64,000 nt of DNA from Vibrio coralliilyticus (lineage in GTDB: Bacteria; Pseudomonadota; Gammaproteobacteria; Enterobacterales; Vibrionaceae): the NCBI RefSeq assembly GCF_024449095.1, contig NZ_CP024627.1, positions 1,922,001-1,986,000 of the forward strand, given 5' to 3'. A model generated the notes under the pieces. That model ran no database searches. It was not told the origin of the DNA and saw nothing but the letters and a program-made list of their open reading frames with translations. Below are positions 43,838 to 53,357 of this stretch, in pieces; the first letter of the stretch is position 1, and each line of letters opens with the position of its first letter. The translations under genes and the position numbers were made by a program.

Positions 43838-46231
43838 TTAACTTTGTGTCTGAGGAGCCGCTGATGGCTGAGTTGGCGTGGCCGCTGATGGCTGCGATTG
43901 GTTTTCCTGCGCATAACTTGCTGTATCAAATCGCATTAACAGTGCAGGTAAGAAAACAAAGTCCACCACCAAAGCGATAAAGATAACCATGGCACTCAAT
44001 TGGCCCATATCTGCATTAAGTCTGAAAGTGGACATAGCTAGAACGGTGAAACCTGCGACCAAAACAATAGTAGTAATCCATAGAGCTCGACCGACTGTAT
44101 GGAATGCATAACGCACAGCCTCTTCAGCACTTTGTCCTTGTTTACGCGCGCGCTGGTATTTAGAGAGGAAGTGAACAGCATCATCAACCACAATACCCAA
44201 GGTGAGTGTGACAACGACAGATAAGCCAAGGTTGATCTCCCCCGATAACAAAGCCCACAAACCAAAACCAATAATTGCAGGTGCCATGTTAGGCACGATG
44301 CTGATCATCCCAAGGCGCACAGAGCGTAGTGCAAATATCATCAGTCCAGAGATCAGTATCAGAGTGATAGGCAACGTCGACAACATGCTCGTCATGTTGG
44401 TTTCACCGATATGTGCGAACATCAAAGATGGGCTTGAGGCAACAACTTCGTACTGTTGACCATTTTCCTTGAACCAGTCATAAATCCTGTTTTCTAAGGC
44501 AACCAGTTCAACGCTGCCTAAATTATCAACGGTCAAGACAAGCTTAACGGATGATTTATCTACATTAATCTGATTATTGAGATCCAATCCATACGGTAGA
44601 GACATCTCATACAACAGAAGATATTGTGCGGCTAATTCCCGTTGTAATGGCAATGTGTAATAACTGTCATCATCACCGTGCATGTTTTTATTAAGGCGCT
44701 TATACACATCGGAGAGTGTTGCCACGTGATCGGTTTCCGGCTGGGTACGCAGCCAATCAGTAAACTCACTGATGGTTGTGAGGAATTCAGGATCGGCTAT
44801 CCCCTGAGATTCGTGTGTTTTCACTGCAATGCTGATGGTTGTCATGCCGCTGATACGCTCTTCCATAAAGTCAGCCGCGCGTCGAAATTCATTGCGCGAG
44901 TCAAAATATTTCACTGACTCATCGTTAACTTTATTCAAAGGTATCAGAGCAGCAGAGACAGTAATCACAATGACAGACAGAGGCAACAACACTTTTCGAT
45001 TGCTGACAACCCAATCCCCCAGTTTGTCCATGGAATCGTAAGTCTCACCAGAATCTAACGCTTTCTCCTTCACCTTGATGGGTAACAGTTTGAGAAGCGC
45101 TGGCAACAAAGTGACAGAAAGGAAGCACGCTAACATGACACCGAGTGCCGACAGATTGCCAAAATCCCTCAATACTGGAGAATCGGACATATTCATCATC
45201 AGAAAGCCCAGTGCAGTCGTCACCGAAGTGATGACAATAGGTATGAAGTTTATCGAGACACTTTGATCAATAGCATACTGTTTTGAATGACCTTTCTGCA
45301 TGCTTTGACGCATTGTCGCAATAACATGAACACAGTCTGCGACGGCCAAAGTCATCACTAACGTGGGAATATTGACGGTCGCTGTGCTCAGGAACATACC
45401 GGCCCAACCTGATAGGCCCATGGTTGCTGCCACTGAACCAATGATCACCACTAATGTAGCAATCACACTGAGAAAAGAGCGCAGCATGATCGTTAGGAAC
45501 ACCAGTATCACTAACAACATGGCTGGTACTAAGGTCGAAGTATCATCTTGAGCAGCCACCATAAAGGCATGGTTCATCGCAATGATCCCTGCTTTGTGAA
45601 ACTCAACGTGCGGGTATAACTCACCGTATTTGCTCAACAGTTGATCGACCCCAGCAACCACTTCAAGAACTTCCGTAGTCTCATCGACTTCCGGTAATTG
45701 GACAGTCACATTCACCACGGTCACATCTCCTTTTTCAGAGATAAGCGCATGTTTTATCACAGGTTCGGATAAGGCTATTGCTCTCACTTTCTCGATTCGT
45801 TCGGCGGTCAGAGGATAATCTTCCAACAGAAGGTCCTCGACTATCAGATCATCTTCAATGGCTTCGGTGTGCTGATAATTAGCAATGGAGTCAACTCGGC
45901 TTGAATAAGGAACTTGCCAAGCATCACGGGTGAGTTTTTGTATCAATTCAAGCGTTTTCGGCTCAAAGACGTTACCACTTTGTGGGGAAATGATAATCGC
46001 AAGATTATCGGATTTTGCAAAGGTAGTTTGTATCTCCTCGTACGCTAATAATTGCTTGTTTTTTCCATCAAAGAAAATGTTGTAGTCTCCGCGAAAATAG
46101 AGATTCTTTCCCCCTAAAGTCGCAGCAATGACCAGTGCTAAGGTCAATAGGAACACCCATACACTGAATCGTGTGGGTAACGTGAGCCACGAATGCGGCT
46201 GATGAGTATTAGAGTTGGCAGATGTCATCAC
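43838..46231 (-). CDS. MMPL/RND-family transporter
   Basis: This 797-residue inner-membrane protein has two repeats of one helix, a large periplasmic loop and five helices. Conserved helix-4-type segments are NIPTLVMTLAVADCVHVIATM and LSVVVTLTLGIVVDDAVHFLSKY, which hold the Asp residues for proton relay. Relatives move lipids, hopanoids or hydrophobic drugs. The carboxy end carries a short repeat (QPSAATPTQPSAAPQTQS), matched by a 14-bp DNA direct repeat at 43858 and 43881. It is the first gene of the operon. The upstream gap carries two copies of the TGACG-N3-CGTCA site. Confidence 0.9.
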   Translation of the reverse strand: MMTSANSNTHQPHSWLTLPTRFSVWVFLLTLALVIAATLGGKNLYFRGDYNIFFDGKNKQLLAYEEIQTTFAKSDNLAIIISPQSGNVFEPKTLELIQKLTRDAWQVPYSSRVDSIANYQHTEAIEDDLIVEDLLLEDYPLTAERIEKVRAIALSEPVIKHALISEKGDVTVVNVTVQLPEVDETTEVLEVVAGVDQLLSKYGELYPHVEFHKAGIIAMNHAFMVAAQDDTSTLVPAMLLVILVFLTIMLRSFLSVIATLVVIIGSVAATMGLSGWAGMFLSTATVNIPTLVMTLAVADCVHVIATMRQSMQKGHSKQYAIDQSVSINFIPIVITSVTTALGFLMMNMSDSPVLRDFGNLSALGVMLACFLSVTLLPALLKLLPIKVKEKALDSGETYDSMDKLGDWVVSNRKVLLPLSVIVITVSAALIPLNKVNDESVKYFDSRNEFRRAADFMEERISGMTTISIAVKTHESQGIADPEFLTTISEFTDWLRTQPETDHVATLSDVYKRLNKNMHGDDDSYYTLPLQRELAAQYLLLYEMSLPYGLDLNNQINVDKSSVKLVLTVDNLGSVELVALENRIYDWFKENGQQYEVVASSPSLMFAHIGETNMTSMLSTLPITLILISGLMIFALRSVRLGMISIVPNMAPAIIGFGLWALLSGEINLGLSVVVTLTLGIVVDDAVHFLSKYQRARKQGQSAEEAVRYAFHTVGRALWITTIVLVAGFTVLAMSTFRLNADMGQLSAMVIFIALVVDFVFLPALLMRFDTASYAQENQSQPSAATPTQPSAAPQTQS

Positions 46232-46244
46232 ACTCTCCGTTTGT

Positions 46245-46356
46245 GACGTTTCGTCAAAAGTTGTTATTTAAAAACCAGCAGATGCTGGTGCTTAAGTAAC
46301 AAAGCTCACGCTTGAAAATTCAAGCGCTACTGAGTGCCTTTTTTGACGATTCGTCA
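46245..46356. promoter_or_regulatory. two TetR-type operators before the MMPL operon
   Basis: TGACGTTTCGTCA at 46245-46257 and TGACGATTCGTCA at 46344-46356 share the arms TGACG/CGTCA with the sites at 47280. They flank the promoter region of the pump operon. Confidence 0.75.
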
Positions 46357-46407
46357 CTTAGAGTGATAAATAAAACCCATAACGGGCTTTATTTGAACTG
46401 AATGGTA

Positions 46408-47196
46408 TTAGCGTCCGACCGATTCTAGGTATTCTAGCTCTTCGCTAAAAAGTTCTTGTTCGACCCGGCGCCAAGTTTTTTTGTAATCCCACTCACTTGA
46501 AAGCGGTTTCCAATTCAGTCCATCCAACAACATATTGGCATTATGTAACACGGAGAATGGGTCCTGTAAGCGATTGATACAGCGGCTATTAGACGCGTTT
46601 TGCGTCAGAGCATTTGAGCCGAAGGCAATTGACCAGTTAGCAAACACAATTGCATCTGAGCTTATTCCCGGAGAAAACTTCAAGTCTCCCGTTTCCACTG
46701 CATAGTTGACTAGCTGATCTGCACTTTCAATGACTTGCTCTTCCAATTCATTTAGCTCTCGAACCCGTTGAGGCGATGCTTTTTCAAGCACCCACGGGTT
46801 TTTTGCCATCAAAGCGCACATCGACAAAATCGGCTCCATGCGAGCATAGATACGATAGCCTACATGCATAGCCATGATCTTTTCCCGAGTCTTGCCTTCA
46901 AATTCTTCAGCACGGGCAAATAACACCGCTTCGCTTTTCAAAGAATGAATACATAGCGCAACAATCGCGTCTTCTTTACTGCTGAAGTGATTGTAAATTG
47001 TACCTTTCGAGTAAGGGCTGGCCGCCGTTAGCTTGTCCATGGTCAGGTTGCTCCACCCTTCCTTTTGAACTAGCTTTTTCGCGAGCAATATCAGTTCCAC
47101 TTCTCTATCGGCAATCGCTTGTTGTTTTTTGGTTAACCCAAAGCCACAACCTGCATTGTCTTTCTTATCACTTTTTTTGCAGTTAAACCCAAACAT
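46408..47196 (-). CDS. TetR-family regulator of envelope operon
   Basis: This 262-residue regulator starts MFGFNCKKSDKKDNAGCGFGLTKKQ. The helix-turn-helix is at about residues 28-75 (ADREVELILLAKKLVQKEGWSNLTMDKLTAASPYSKGTIYNHFSSKEDAIVAL). A Cys-containing leader precedes it (Cys6, Cys17), which could bind metal or sense redox state. ATG 47196 is chosen; the in-frame extension to 47280 is not protein-like and would cross the operators. It sits between the pump operon and a divergent dehydrogenase gene, all with the same palindrome upstream. Confidence 0.9.
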   Translation of the reverse strand: MFGFNCKKSDKKDNAGCGFGLTKKQQAIADREVELILLAKKLVQKEGWSNLTMDKLTAASPYSKGTIYNHFSSKEDAIVALCIHSLKSEAVLFARAEEFEGKTREKIMAMHVGYRIYARMEPILSMCALMAKNPWVLEKASPQRVRELNELEEQVIESADQLVNYAVETGDLKFSPGISSDAIVFANWSIAFGSNALTQNASNSRCINRLQDPFSVLHNANMLLDGLNWKPLSSEWDYKKTWRRVEQELFSEELEYLESVGR

Positions 47197-47278
47197 GATT
47201 ATTTCGATCCGTACCCGTTCGTTGCACCTCAACTCTCCAATTGTAACACGAATACTAAATACGTGATAAACACCATTC

Positions 47279-47309
47279 ATGACGAATCGTCATTTTTGAC
47301 ACTTCGTCA
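47279..47309. promoter_or_regulatory. tandem TetR operators between tetR and dehydrogenase
   Basis: ATGACGAATCGTCAT (47279-47293) is a perfect odd palindrome. TGACACTTCGTCA (47297-47309) is the same site with one changed arm. Both lie between the divergent genes. Confidence 0.8.
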
Positions 47310-47424
47310 TAATAGACCAAACATTAGCCAAACAAAAGGGGTAATGTGAAATATATACATAAAAACGATGATTTATTATCGTGCTACACTCTATGAACTA
47401 TCTGAGCTAGGGAGACAACCTAAC

Positions 47425-48516
47425 GTGATCAAATACTTAGCCCTACCCTTAATGACTCTCATATGCTGGTTAAATCAGGCATTGGCAATGGACTACGCGG
47501 TAGAAAAAGTGGCATCTGGCTTATTGGTTCCCTGGGGAATGACATTCGCAGATGACAATACTTTGCTTGTCACAGAGCGTAATGGACACATATTGTCAGT
47601 GGATATCACGACAGGGGAAAGCACAAGATTGATGGGCAACCCAGCAGGGTTATACGCAAACGGTCAAGGTGGATTACTTGACATTGCAATGTCACCATTT
47701 GATGCCAACCAAGTTTATGTGACCTACAGCAAACGTACTACTAATGGTTCGGACACCGCACTTGCCACGTTTCAGTTCTCTGAAGGCAAATTATCTCACT
47801 GGAAGAATATTTTCACCTCCACTTCCTACTCATCTACCAACCGCCACTATGGCAGCCGCATTACGTTTGATGAGCAGTTCTTATACATGAGTGTGGGTGA
47901 TCGGGGGGAAAGAGATAACGGTCAAGACCGCAATACCCACGCTGGTTCTATCCTTCGTTTATTGCCAGACGGTTCAGCTGCTAACGGCAACCCTTTCGCC
48001 AAACAAAAAGGGGCGGCAAAGGAGATATGGAGTTATGGTCATCGAAACCCGCAAGGTCTGTATTACGATCCCCAGTCCAAAACACTTTGGTCTATCGAAC
48101 ATGGGCCAAGAGGTGGGGATGAGATTAATCGGATCAAGAAAGGAAGAAACTACGGTTGGCCTATTACTTCTCACGGAAAAGAGTACTGGGGCCCTATCAA
48201 TGTTGGAGAGTCTGAGGAAAAAGAAGGTATAGAGCCTCCGGTTAAGGTTTACGTACCCTCTATTGCGCCATCAAGCCTACTATTGTATCGAGGCAAGAAC
48301 TACCCAGACTTGGATGGAAAACTGCTTGCCCCATCGCTGAAGCTTACTCATATAAATGTGGTCACTCTTGATGACAATAATCGAGCCGTTGGTGAAACTC
48401 GTATTCTAGAGAAGCTCAATGAGCGTATCCGACATATTACTGTCAGCCCCAAAGATGAACTCTTCTTTAGTACTGACCGAGGTAATATATACCGCCTTAC
48501 TCCAAACCATCCTTGA
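47425..48516 (+). CDS. PQQ-type sugar dehydrogenase (YliI/Asd-like)
   Basis: This 363-residue protein is a soluble aldose sugar dehydrogenase-like beta propeller. GTG 47425 behind AGGGAGAC starts a clear signal peptide (VIKYLALPLMTLICWLNQALA). The propeller has GLLVPWGMTFADDNTLLVTERNGH, GQGGLLDIAMSP, HYGSRITFDEQFLYMSVGDRGERDNGQD, EIWSYGHRNPQGLYYDP, EHGPRGGDEINRIKKGRNYGWP: the catalytic His and the Arg/Asp set of the PQQ glucose/sorbosone dehydrogenase family. ATG 47368 is an alternative start that would bury the signal. It is divergent from the TetR gene and shares its operator. Confidence 0.9.
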   Translation: MIKYLALPLMTLICWLNQALAMDYAVEKVASGLLVPWGMTFADDNTLLVTERNGHILSVDITTGESTRLMGNPAGLYANGQGGLLDIAMSPFDANQVYVTYSKRTTNGSDTALATFQFSEGKLSHWKNIFTSTSYSSTNRHYGSRITFDEQFLYMSVGDRGERDNGQDRNTHAGSILRLLPDGSAANGNPFAKQKGAAKEIWSYGHRNPQGLYYDPQSKTLWSIEHGPRGGDEINRIKKGRNYGWPITSHGKEYWGPINVGESEEKEGIEPPVKVYVPSIAPSSLLLYRGKNYPDLDGKLLAPSLKLTHINVVTLDDNNRAVGETRILEKLNERIRHITVSPKDELFFSTDRGNIYRLTPNHP

Positions 48517-48550
48517 GACAACTACAGCCCATGGAGCAACCTCAGCTCAA

Positions 48551-48576
48551 AGGTAGGTCGTATTGGCGACCTACCT
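48551..48576. terminator. hairpin between convergent genes
   Basis: AGGTAGGTCG and CGACCTACCT form a perfect 10-bp stem with a 6-base loop. T runs are weak on both sides. Confidence 0.5.
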
Positions 48577-48661
48577 GCATAAAAAAGATGAACCTCAACA
48601 GTCAAAGCAGGCCCATCGATGGATGAAGGAATCTTACCCTGTAAGCAACAAACACTATTAT

Positions 48662-49930
48662 TTATTGCTGCATCATTGCAGGTAATAAGATACCGATAAG
48701 TGGAATTTGCTTACCATTTTCAAATACAAGATTACCATCTTTAAGCTCTGCTTGAATTTGATAGCCTTGCTCATTTTGGCTGACAAACTCCATAACAATC
48801 GCTTCATCGATACCTTGCTTGATAAATGGATACTGTTCGACTAATCCCTTTGAGAAAAAGGTGTCAAGGTTACCGGTCAAAGAAGGAAGAATCATAGCGG
48901 GATTTTGTGTAACGTTACTGGTTCCTTCAGGCACTGTAATTTTCCATGTACTCTCAAACTCACCATCATCCCCCAAAGTCAGCGCCATCTTGTTCATCGA
49001 GAGATAGAAACCTTTTGAGAATAACGTCTCAACATAAGGAATCGCGTTTTGAATATCATCAGTAGTCAGTACAGGATTGTTCTGATACATACTGACTAAG
49101 TGTTCAAACGAGTCACTGTCTAAATCACCAAACTCTAGATCCAAAACTAAGTTATCCGCTTCACCCTCAGACATCAGAAGTTTACTTGCACTGACAATAT
49201 GTTGACTATTCACACGTTGAGAAACATCATCAAGGGAAGAAGAGAATTGATACTGGCCACTTTTCATTGAGAAAAGTCGCGCTTGGCTCGAATCAAGTAC
49301 GGAGATATCGGCGATATTGATTTCTTGGTCACCTAACCAAAAGCTATTTTGCTTTCTGCCCTGACCTGAACCTTTGATATTTGTAAGCAACATTTTCTCG
49401 CCGCTATTGAAATCTATCTCCACTGACGGAATATCGAGATCGTAGCTCATCTCACCTAGGACGGTAACGTGCCCTTTGAGCGAAGAAGGCGTCACAGACA
49501 CCATAGCTCCACCTTCACCCTCCGTCGATTGATGCCAGTTATCAAGATCCAAAACGTAATCCGTATTGCCATTTAGCTGTGTGACCGTGGTCAATGTCAG
49601 AGGAAACTGTTCGACATCGTTCAGCGTTGACGTTGCTTTCAAACTCAGCAAACCGTGAGACACATGGCTGTTTACGACAAATTCACTTGGTAGACCATCC
49701 ATGCCAAGTTGGCTGGCAAGCTCTTGGTCGACGATGGTATAGCGAGTTTGAACTTCAGAAGACAGATAACCGCGATCGTAAGAAACAATTTCCGCTTTCA
49801 GGGAGTCATTGCTCAAATGGGCAATCCCGTCATGAATAACATTCTGCCCTATCTGCCCAACCGCTAACGGCCAACACAAAGCCAAAGAGATAGCGCCACC
49901 AATAGCGCCGTATTTTTTCAACTGATGCAT
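48662..49930 (-). CDS. YdgA-family (DUF945) protein
   Basis: This 422-residue protein has one amino-terminal hydrophobic anchor (KKYGAIGGAISLALCWPLAVG) and a long periplasmic part typical of DUF945: IVSYDRGYLSSEVQTRYTIVDQ, SHVSHGLLSLKATSTL, and the SKGFYLSMNKMAL and FIKQGIDEAIVMEF segments. The family is widespread in gammaproteobacteria with no settled function. ATG 49930 is chosen over the in-frame 49978 because MHQLKKYGAIGG begins the anchor. Confidence 0.85.
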   Translation of the reverse strand: MHQLKKYGAIGGAISLALCWPLAVGQIGQNVIHDGIAHLSNDSLKAEIVSYDRGYLSSEVQTRYTIVDQELASQLGMDGLPSEFVVNSHVSHGLLSLKATSTLNDVEQFPLTLTTVTQLNGNTDYVLDLDNWHQSTEGEGGAMVSVTPSSLKGHVTVLGEMSYDLDIPSVEIDFNSGEKMLLTNIKGSGQGRKQNSFWLGDQEINIADISVLDSSQARLFSMKSGQYQFSSSLDDVSQRVNSQHIVSASKLLMSEGEADNLVLDLEFGDLDSDSFEHLVSMYQNNPVLTTDDIQNAIPYVETLFSKGFYLSMNKMALTLGDDGEFESTWKITVPEGTSNVTQNPAMILPSLTGNLDTFFSKGLVEQYPFIKQGIDEAIVMEFVSQNEQGYQIQAELKDGNLVFENGKQIPLIGILLPAMMQQ

Positions 49931-50109
49931 GTATTTATCTTCACTTAAGTATTTATTGCAGTTTACACCAAAAAACATTGAGTTAAATCAGAGTATTGGC
50001 ATTCTTCACAAATCGTCAAGGAATCTAAAACCTGTGTCTCAGTCCCTTTGTTCAATCCTTGTTAGAGTAAAACCAGATTGGTGAGTTCAGAAAGAGACGA
50101 ACGAGAATC

Positions 50110-52044
50110 GTGAATCAGTATGCCTTACTTTGTTTAGACAACAATCCCATTAGTGTAGAGCAACTGCGACGAGAGCTGAGTCAATTCGCTGCAAGGTTCG
50201 ATATCCACACTGCAGATACGCTCGACGACGCTCATGCCGCACTCTCCTTTTGTCAGGAAAACCAACAATCCGTCGCCCTCGTCCTTGCCAGTCATCATGA
50301 AAACTTTAATGGGGCTGATTTTTTAATCCAACTCGACAAAAGCGCTCACACTCAAAGTGCGCGTAAAATTTTAATCAGCTGCGGACAAGATATCCAAGCC
50401 ATCTTGTCTGCTGTCAACGAAGGGCGACTAGACCACTGCCTAACCAAGCCTCTCCAAGATAACCTCGTATACAAAACGGTTAAGAAAGAGTTGACCACCT
50501 TCGTACTAGAAAACGATAAGGATAACCTTCTCTCTTATAGTCAGATACTTGATCAGCAGCGGTTGCTTCGCTCACATATTGAGTTGAAGATGCGCAGCTA
50601 CCGAGAAGGGTTCATCACCGACCATCACAAACTCTCAGATCAAGAACTGGCAGAACAGGTCATCTCCGCTCTTCATGATTTTTTCTCAGATACCGACGAC
50701 ACACGTGCATGCCGTACTTACTCCTCACAACACTTACTGACGAAAGAAGGTGAAGAGAATCGATTTCTTTGGTTTATTACCGAAGGGGAAGTCGCTCTCT
50801 ATAAAAAAGATGACCAAGGAGTACAAAGAGAAGTCGTCCGCCACACAAAAGGGAACATTGTTGGAGGAATGTCGTTTGTTACTGGCGAGCCCTCTTTCTC
50901 TACGGCACTCACATTAAAAAAGACCGAGGTCATAAAGCTGGATAGAGACGTGTTCGCCAAAGTCATGCACTCAAACACAGCATTGCTCCCCCTCTTTACC
51001 AACCTTCTCTTACGGCATTTTAATCGTCGATTGCAGCGTAGCATCAATACCAAACTTGAACTGCAAAAGACTCTAGAATCCTTAGAGTCAGCACACCAAC
51101 AATTGATAGAACGAGAAAAGATGGCCATGCTCGGCCAGTTAGTCGCGGGAGTTGCCCACGAACTCAACAACCCTATCGCTGCTATTTTGCGTGGTACAGA
51201 GACCATTACAACCAACATTGGTAAACTGGTGAGTGATAATAGGGATGAGCCATTGGCGGTACTAGGGGCTGATATTTTATCTAATTCGCTTGTGTCCAAA
51301 CCAAGATCTACCTCTGAAGAGCGTCTGTTAGCGAAAAAGATTGAGTCTCAAATGGGTGATCGACGTATTGCAAAAAAATTAGTAAAGCTTGGACTAGAGG
51401 AAAACCAAACCTGGCTGAACAATGCTGAGCAAGCCAGTACTACAATATTTGATGAGCTAGATACACTAGAACGTTATCATTTGGTTGGTTCAACTTTAAG
51501 ATCAATCAATGTTTGTGCTCAGCGTATTGCCGATATGGTTAAGAGTCTGAAAGGCTATGCTCGTCCTGACGATGAGACCTTTCGCCTAGCCGATATCCAT
51601 GAGGGCATCGAGGATACTTTAGTTATCTTTGAAAACAAACTCAAGATGCATACTGTTGAGAAAGAATATTGCGACTTACCCCCAATACAATGTATGCCCA
51701 TTGCTCTTCAGCAAGTTTGGACCAACCTAGTTTCGAATGCCATTGATGCTTTACCTAAACAAGGGAAGCTTTCTATCCGCTCTGAAATTCATCACGCGCA
51801 AAATCAGAAATGGGTGGTGATATCTTTTGAAGATAATGGTTCAGGAATACCTCAATATTTACAGCGTCAAATTTTTGCCCTTAATTTTACGACCAAGAAA
51901 GAAGGGAATTTCGGGTTAGGTATTGGGCTATCGGTCTGCCAACAAATTGTGAATCAGCATGGCGGTAAGATTGAAGTGCAATCCGAAGCGGGAAGCTTTA
52001 CCCGTATGTCCGTTTGGTTACCTTTCAAAACGCACAAGTCATAG
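50110..52044 (+). CDS. histidine kinase with degenerate receiver and cNMP-like domain
   Basis: This 644-residue soluble kinase has an amino-terminal receiver-like domain (1-120) in which the phosphorylation site is changed: LVLASHHEN aligns with ILCDHIMPE of the neighbour, giving Ser61 for Asp. A linker, a cyclic-nucleotide-binding-like domain at 205-300 (LWFITEGEVALYKKDD, GNIVGGMSFVTGEPSFSTALTL; the usual phosphate-binding Arg is replaced), a coiled coil and the kinase follow, with His350 (GVAHELNNPIAA), NLVSNAIDALP and FGLGIGLSV. The start is GTG 50110. The response regulator gene follows after 12 bases. Confidence 0.9.
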   Translation: MNQYALLCLDNNPISVEQLRRELSQFAARFDIHTADTLDDAHAALSFCQENQQSVALVLASHHENFNGADFLIQLDKSAHTQSARKILISCGQDIQAILSAVNEGRLDHCLTKPLQDNLVYKTVKKELTTFVLENDKDNLLSYSQILDQQRLLRSHIELKMRSYREGFITDHHKLSDQELAEQVISALHDFFSDTDDTRACRTYSSQHLLTKEGEENRFLWFITEGEVALYKKDDQGVQREVVRHTKGNIVGGMSFVTGEPSFSTALTLKKTEVIKLDRDVFAKVMHSNTALLPLFTNLLLRHFNRRLQRSINTKLELQKTLESLESAHQQLIEREKMAMLGQLVAGVAHELNNPIAAILRGTETITTNIGKLVSDNRDEPLAVLGADILSNSLVSKPRSTSEERLLAKKIESQMGDRRIAKKLVKLGLEENQTWLNNAEQASTTIFDELDTLERYHLVGSTLRSINVCAQRIADMVKSLKGYARPDDETFRLADIHEGIEDTLVIFENKLKMHTVEKEYCDLPPIQCMPIALQQVWTNLVSNAIDALPKQGKLSIRSEIHHAQNQKWVVISFEDNGSGIPQYLQRQIFALNFTTKKEGNFGLGIGLSVCQQIVNQHGGKIEVQSEAGSFTRMSVWLPFKTHKS

Positions 52045-52056
52045 TAAGGAATTAAT

Positions 52057-52554
52057 ATGCCAAAATACTTAATCTTATGTGTCGATGATGAGCGTGAAGT
52101 CTTAGATAGTGTCATTCAAGACTTAGAATGCTTCGAAGAGTATTTCGTTCTCGAAGCAGCCGAGTCAGTATCGGAAGCTAAATCTATTATTGAAGATGTA
52201 GAAAAAGAAGACGGACACCTGGCACTGATCCTGTGTGATCACATTATGCCAGAGCAAACTGGGATCAGTTTTTTGATTGAGCTAAGCGATAACCCTTCCA
52301 CAAAAAACGCGCGGAAAGTCATGCTAACTGGTCAAGCAGGCCTAGAAGACACTGTGGAAGCGGTCAATCATTCGAGCCTGCACTTTTACATTGCTAAGCC
52401 TTGGCGCGGCGAAGAGTTACGTGATGTCATTAAAAATCAACTAACCCAATATATGATCGAGAACAGTCACGATTTAATGTCCTGGTCTGCAGTGCTCGAT
52501 ACCGAACAAATTTTAAATGCCGTCGCAAAAAACAGAATGAGTTTTGGTGAATAA
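52057..52554 (+). CDS. response regulator with intact receiver
   Basis: This 165-residue protein is a receiver domain with Asp10-Asp11 (CVDDE), the acceptor Asp61 (LILCDHIMPEQTG), Thr in VMLTGQAG and Lys in IAKPW. A short helical tail (about 125-165: QYMIENSHDLMSWSAVLDTEQIL) has no DNA-binding motif. The same tail type follows the degenerate receiver in the kinase (LENDKDNLLSYSQILDQQ), so the two proteins share a receiver-plus-helix unit. It is the likely phosphorylation partner of the kinase. AAGGAA precedes ATG 52057. Confidence 0.93.
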   Translation: MPKYLILCVDDEREVLDSVIQDLECFEEYFVLEAAESVSEAKSIIEDVEKEDGHLALILCDHIMPEQTGISFLIELSDNPSTKNARKVMLTGQAGLEDTVEAVNHSSLHFYIAKPWRGEELRDVIKNQLTQYMIENSHDLMSWSAVLDTEQILNAVAKNRMSFGE

Positions 52555-52725
52555 GTCACTATTTCTTATACTTTTTGGCATATTGATTGCTTAAACATGT
52601 AAATGACGACAGAACAATGACATTTTTTGTAGTGTCGGACTGTGACAATGCATTATCATGTCGCGATATGGCAGCACTCCGTTGCACCTGACCAAGGAAA
52701 TTAACAAGAATAGGTTTTCTTTTGT

Positions 52726-53280
52726 ATGCGTAAAACAATCTTAGCTGCAGCCTTAGTGCTAGCATCTGGTCAAGCTTTTGCAGAGACCGACCCAAACAGC
52801 CCAACCGTAATGAGTAACTTCAGCTACGATTATCTGGAAGCTCGCATTGGTGCAAGCCCTGTAACCTTTGGTGCGGCTGCAAGCAAATCTATCCACCCGA
52901 ATGCTCACGTTATTGGTCGAGTTGATTCAGAATTCGAAGGCGACTACGACGCAGCCGCTGGTTTTGGCTTTCACGCCCCAATCAACAACTGGGCCGATTT
53001 CACTGGTGAAATGCTATTTCGTTTAGTGGATTTCGGTGGCAAAGCAGGGAAAGGCACAGACACAGGCATGGAGCTCAATCTTGGCGTACGCCAATGGTTA
53101 GGGCCACAGCTTGAAGTTGGTGGTAAAGCCGGTTACGTCTCCATCGAAGACAATGACGACTGGATTGGTTCAGCGTATGTTCGTTTTCACTCAACAGAGC
53201 TGTTCTCTCTTGGTGCTGAAGCTCGCATTAATGATTTCTATGGTGATCAGCTCATGTTCACCACTCGCTTCAAGTTCTAA
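52726..53280 (+). CDS. YfaZ-like outer-membrane barrel protein
   Basis: This 184-residue protein has a signal peptide cut after GQAFA. Barrel strands (YDYLEARIGASPVTFGAAASKSI, AAAGFGFHAPI, MELNLGVRQWL, LEVGGKAGYVSI) and the end MFTTRFKF follow, with a terminal Phe. It resembles YfaZ and other small vibrio barrels. Function unknown. It is a single gene with its own terminator. The 171 bases before it hold only the promoter region. Confidence 0.8.
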   Translation: MRKTILAAALVLASGQAFAETDPNSPTVMSNFSYDYLEARIGASPVTFGAAASKSIHPNAHVIGRVDSEFEGDYDAAAGFGFHAPINNWADFTGEMLFRLVDFGGKAGKGTDTGMELNLGVRQWLGPQLEVGGKAGYVSIEDNDDWIGSAYVRFHSTELFSLGAEARINDFYGDQLMFTTRFKF

Positions 53281-53295
53281 TCAAGAACAAGATGC

Positions 53296-53331
53296 AAAAA
53301 AGCCGAGGTACTCAGACCTCGGCTTTTCTTT
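53296..53331 (+). terminator. rho-independent terminator between barrel gene and tfoX
   Basis: AAAAGCCGAGGT and ACCTCGGCTTTT form a 12-bp stem with a 6-base loop and flanking A and T runs, so it can end both convergent genes. Confidence 0.93.
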
Positions 53332-53357
53332 TCCAGTATGGTATTTCCTCACACTGA

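Noticed and set aside
43858..43894. 14-bp direct repeat in the 3' end of the MMPL gene as an insertion footprint
   Set aside because: It stays in frame and only duplicates a low-complexity QPSA-type tail, so slippage within the gene is a sufficient cause.
47197..47280. amino-terminal extension of the envelope TetR protein
   Set aside because: It would be translated through two operators and has no protein-like pattern. ATG 47196 gives a better start.
50799..51299. 166-codon minus-strand frame inside the kinase gene
   Set aside because: The kinase frame carries complete conserved motifs across this stretch. The antisense frame is rich in Ser and Leu and matches nothing.
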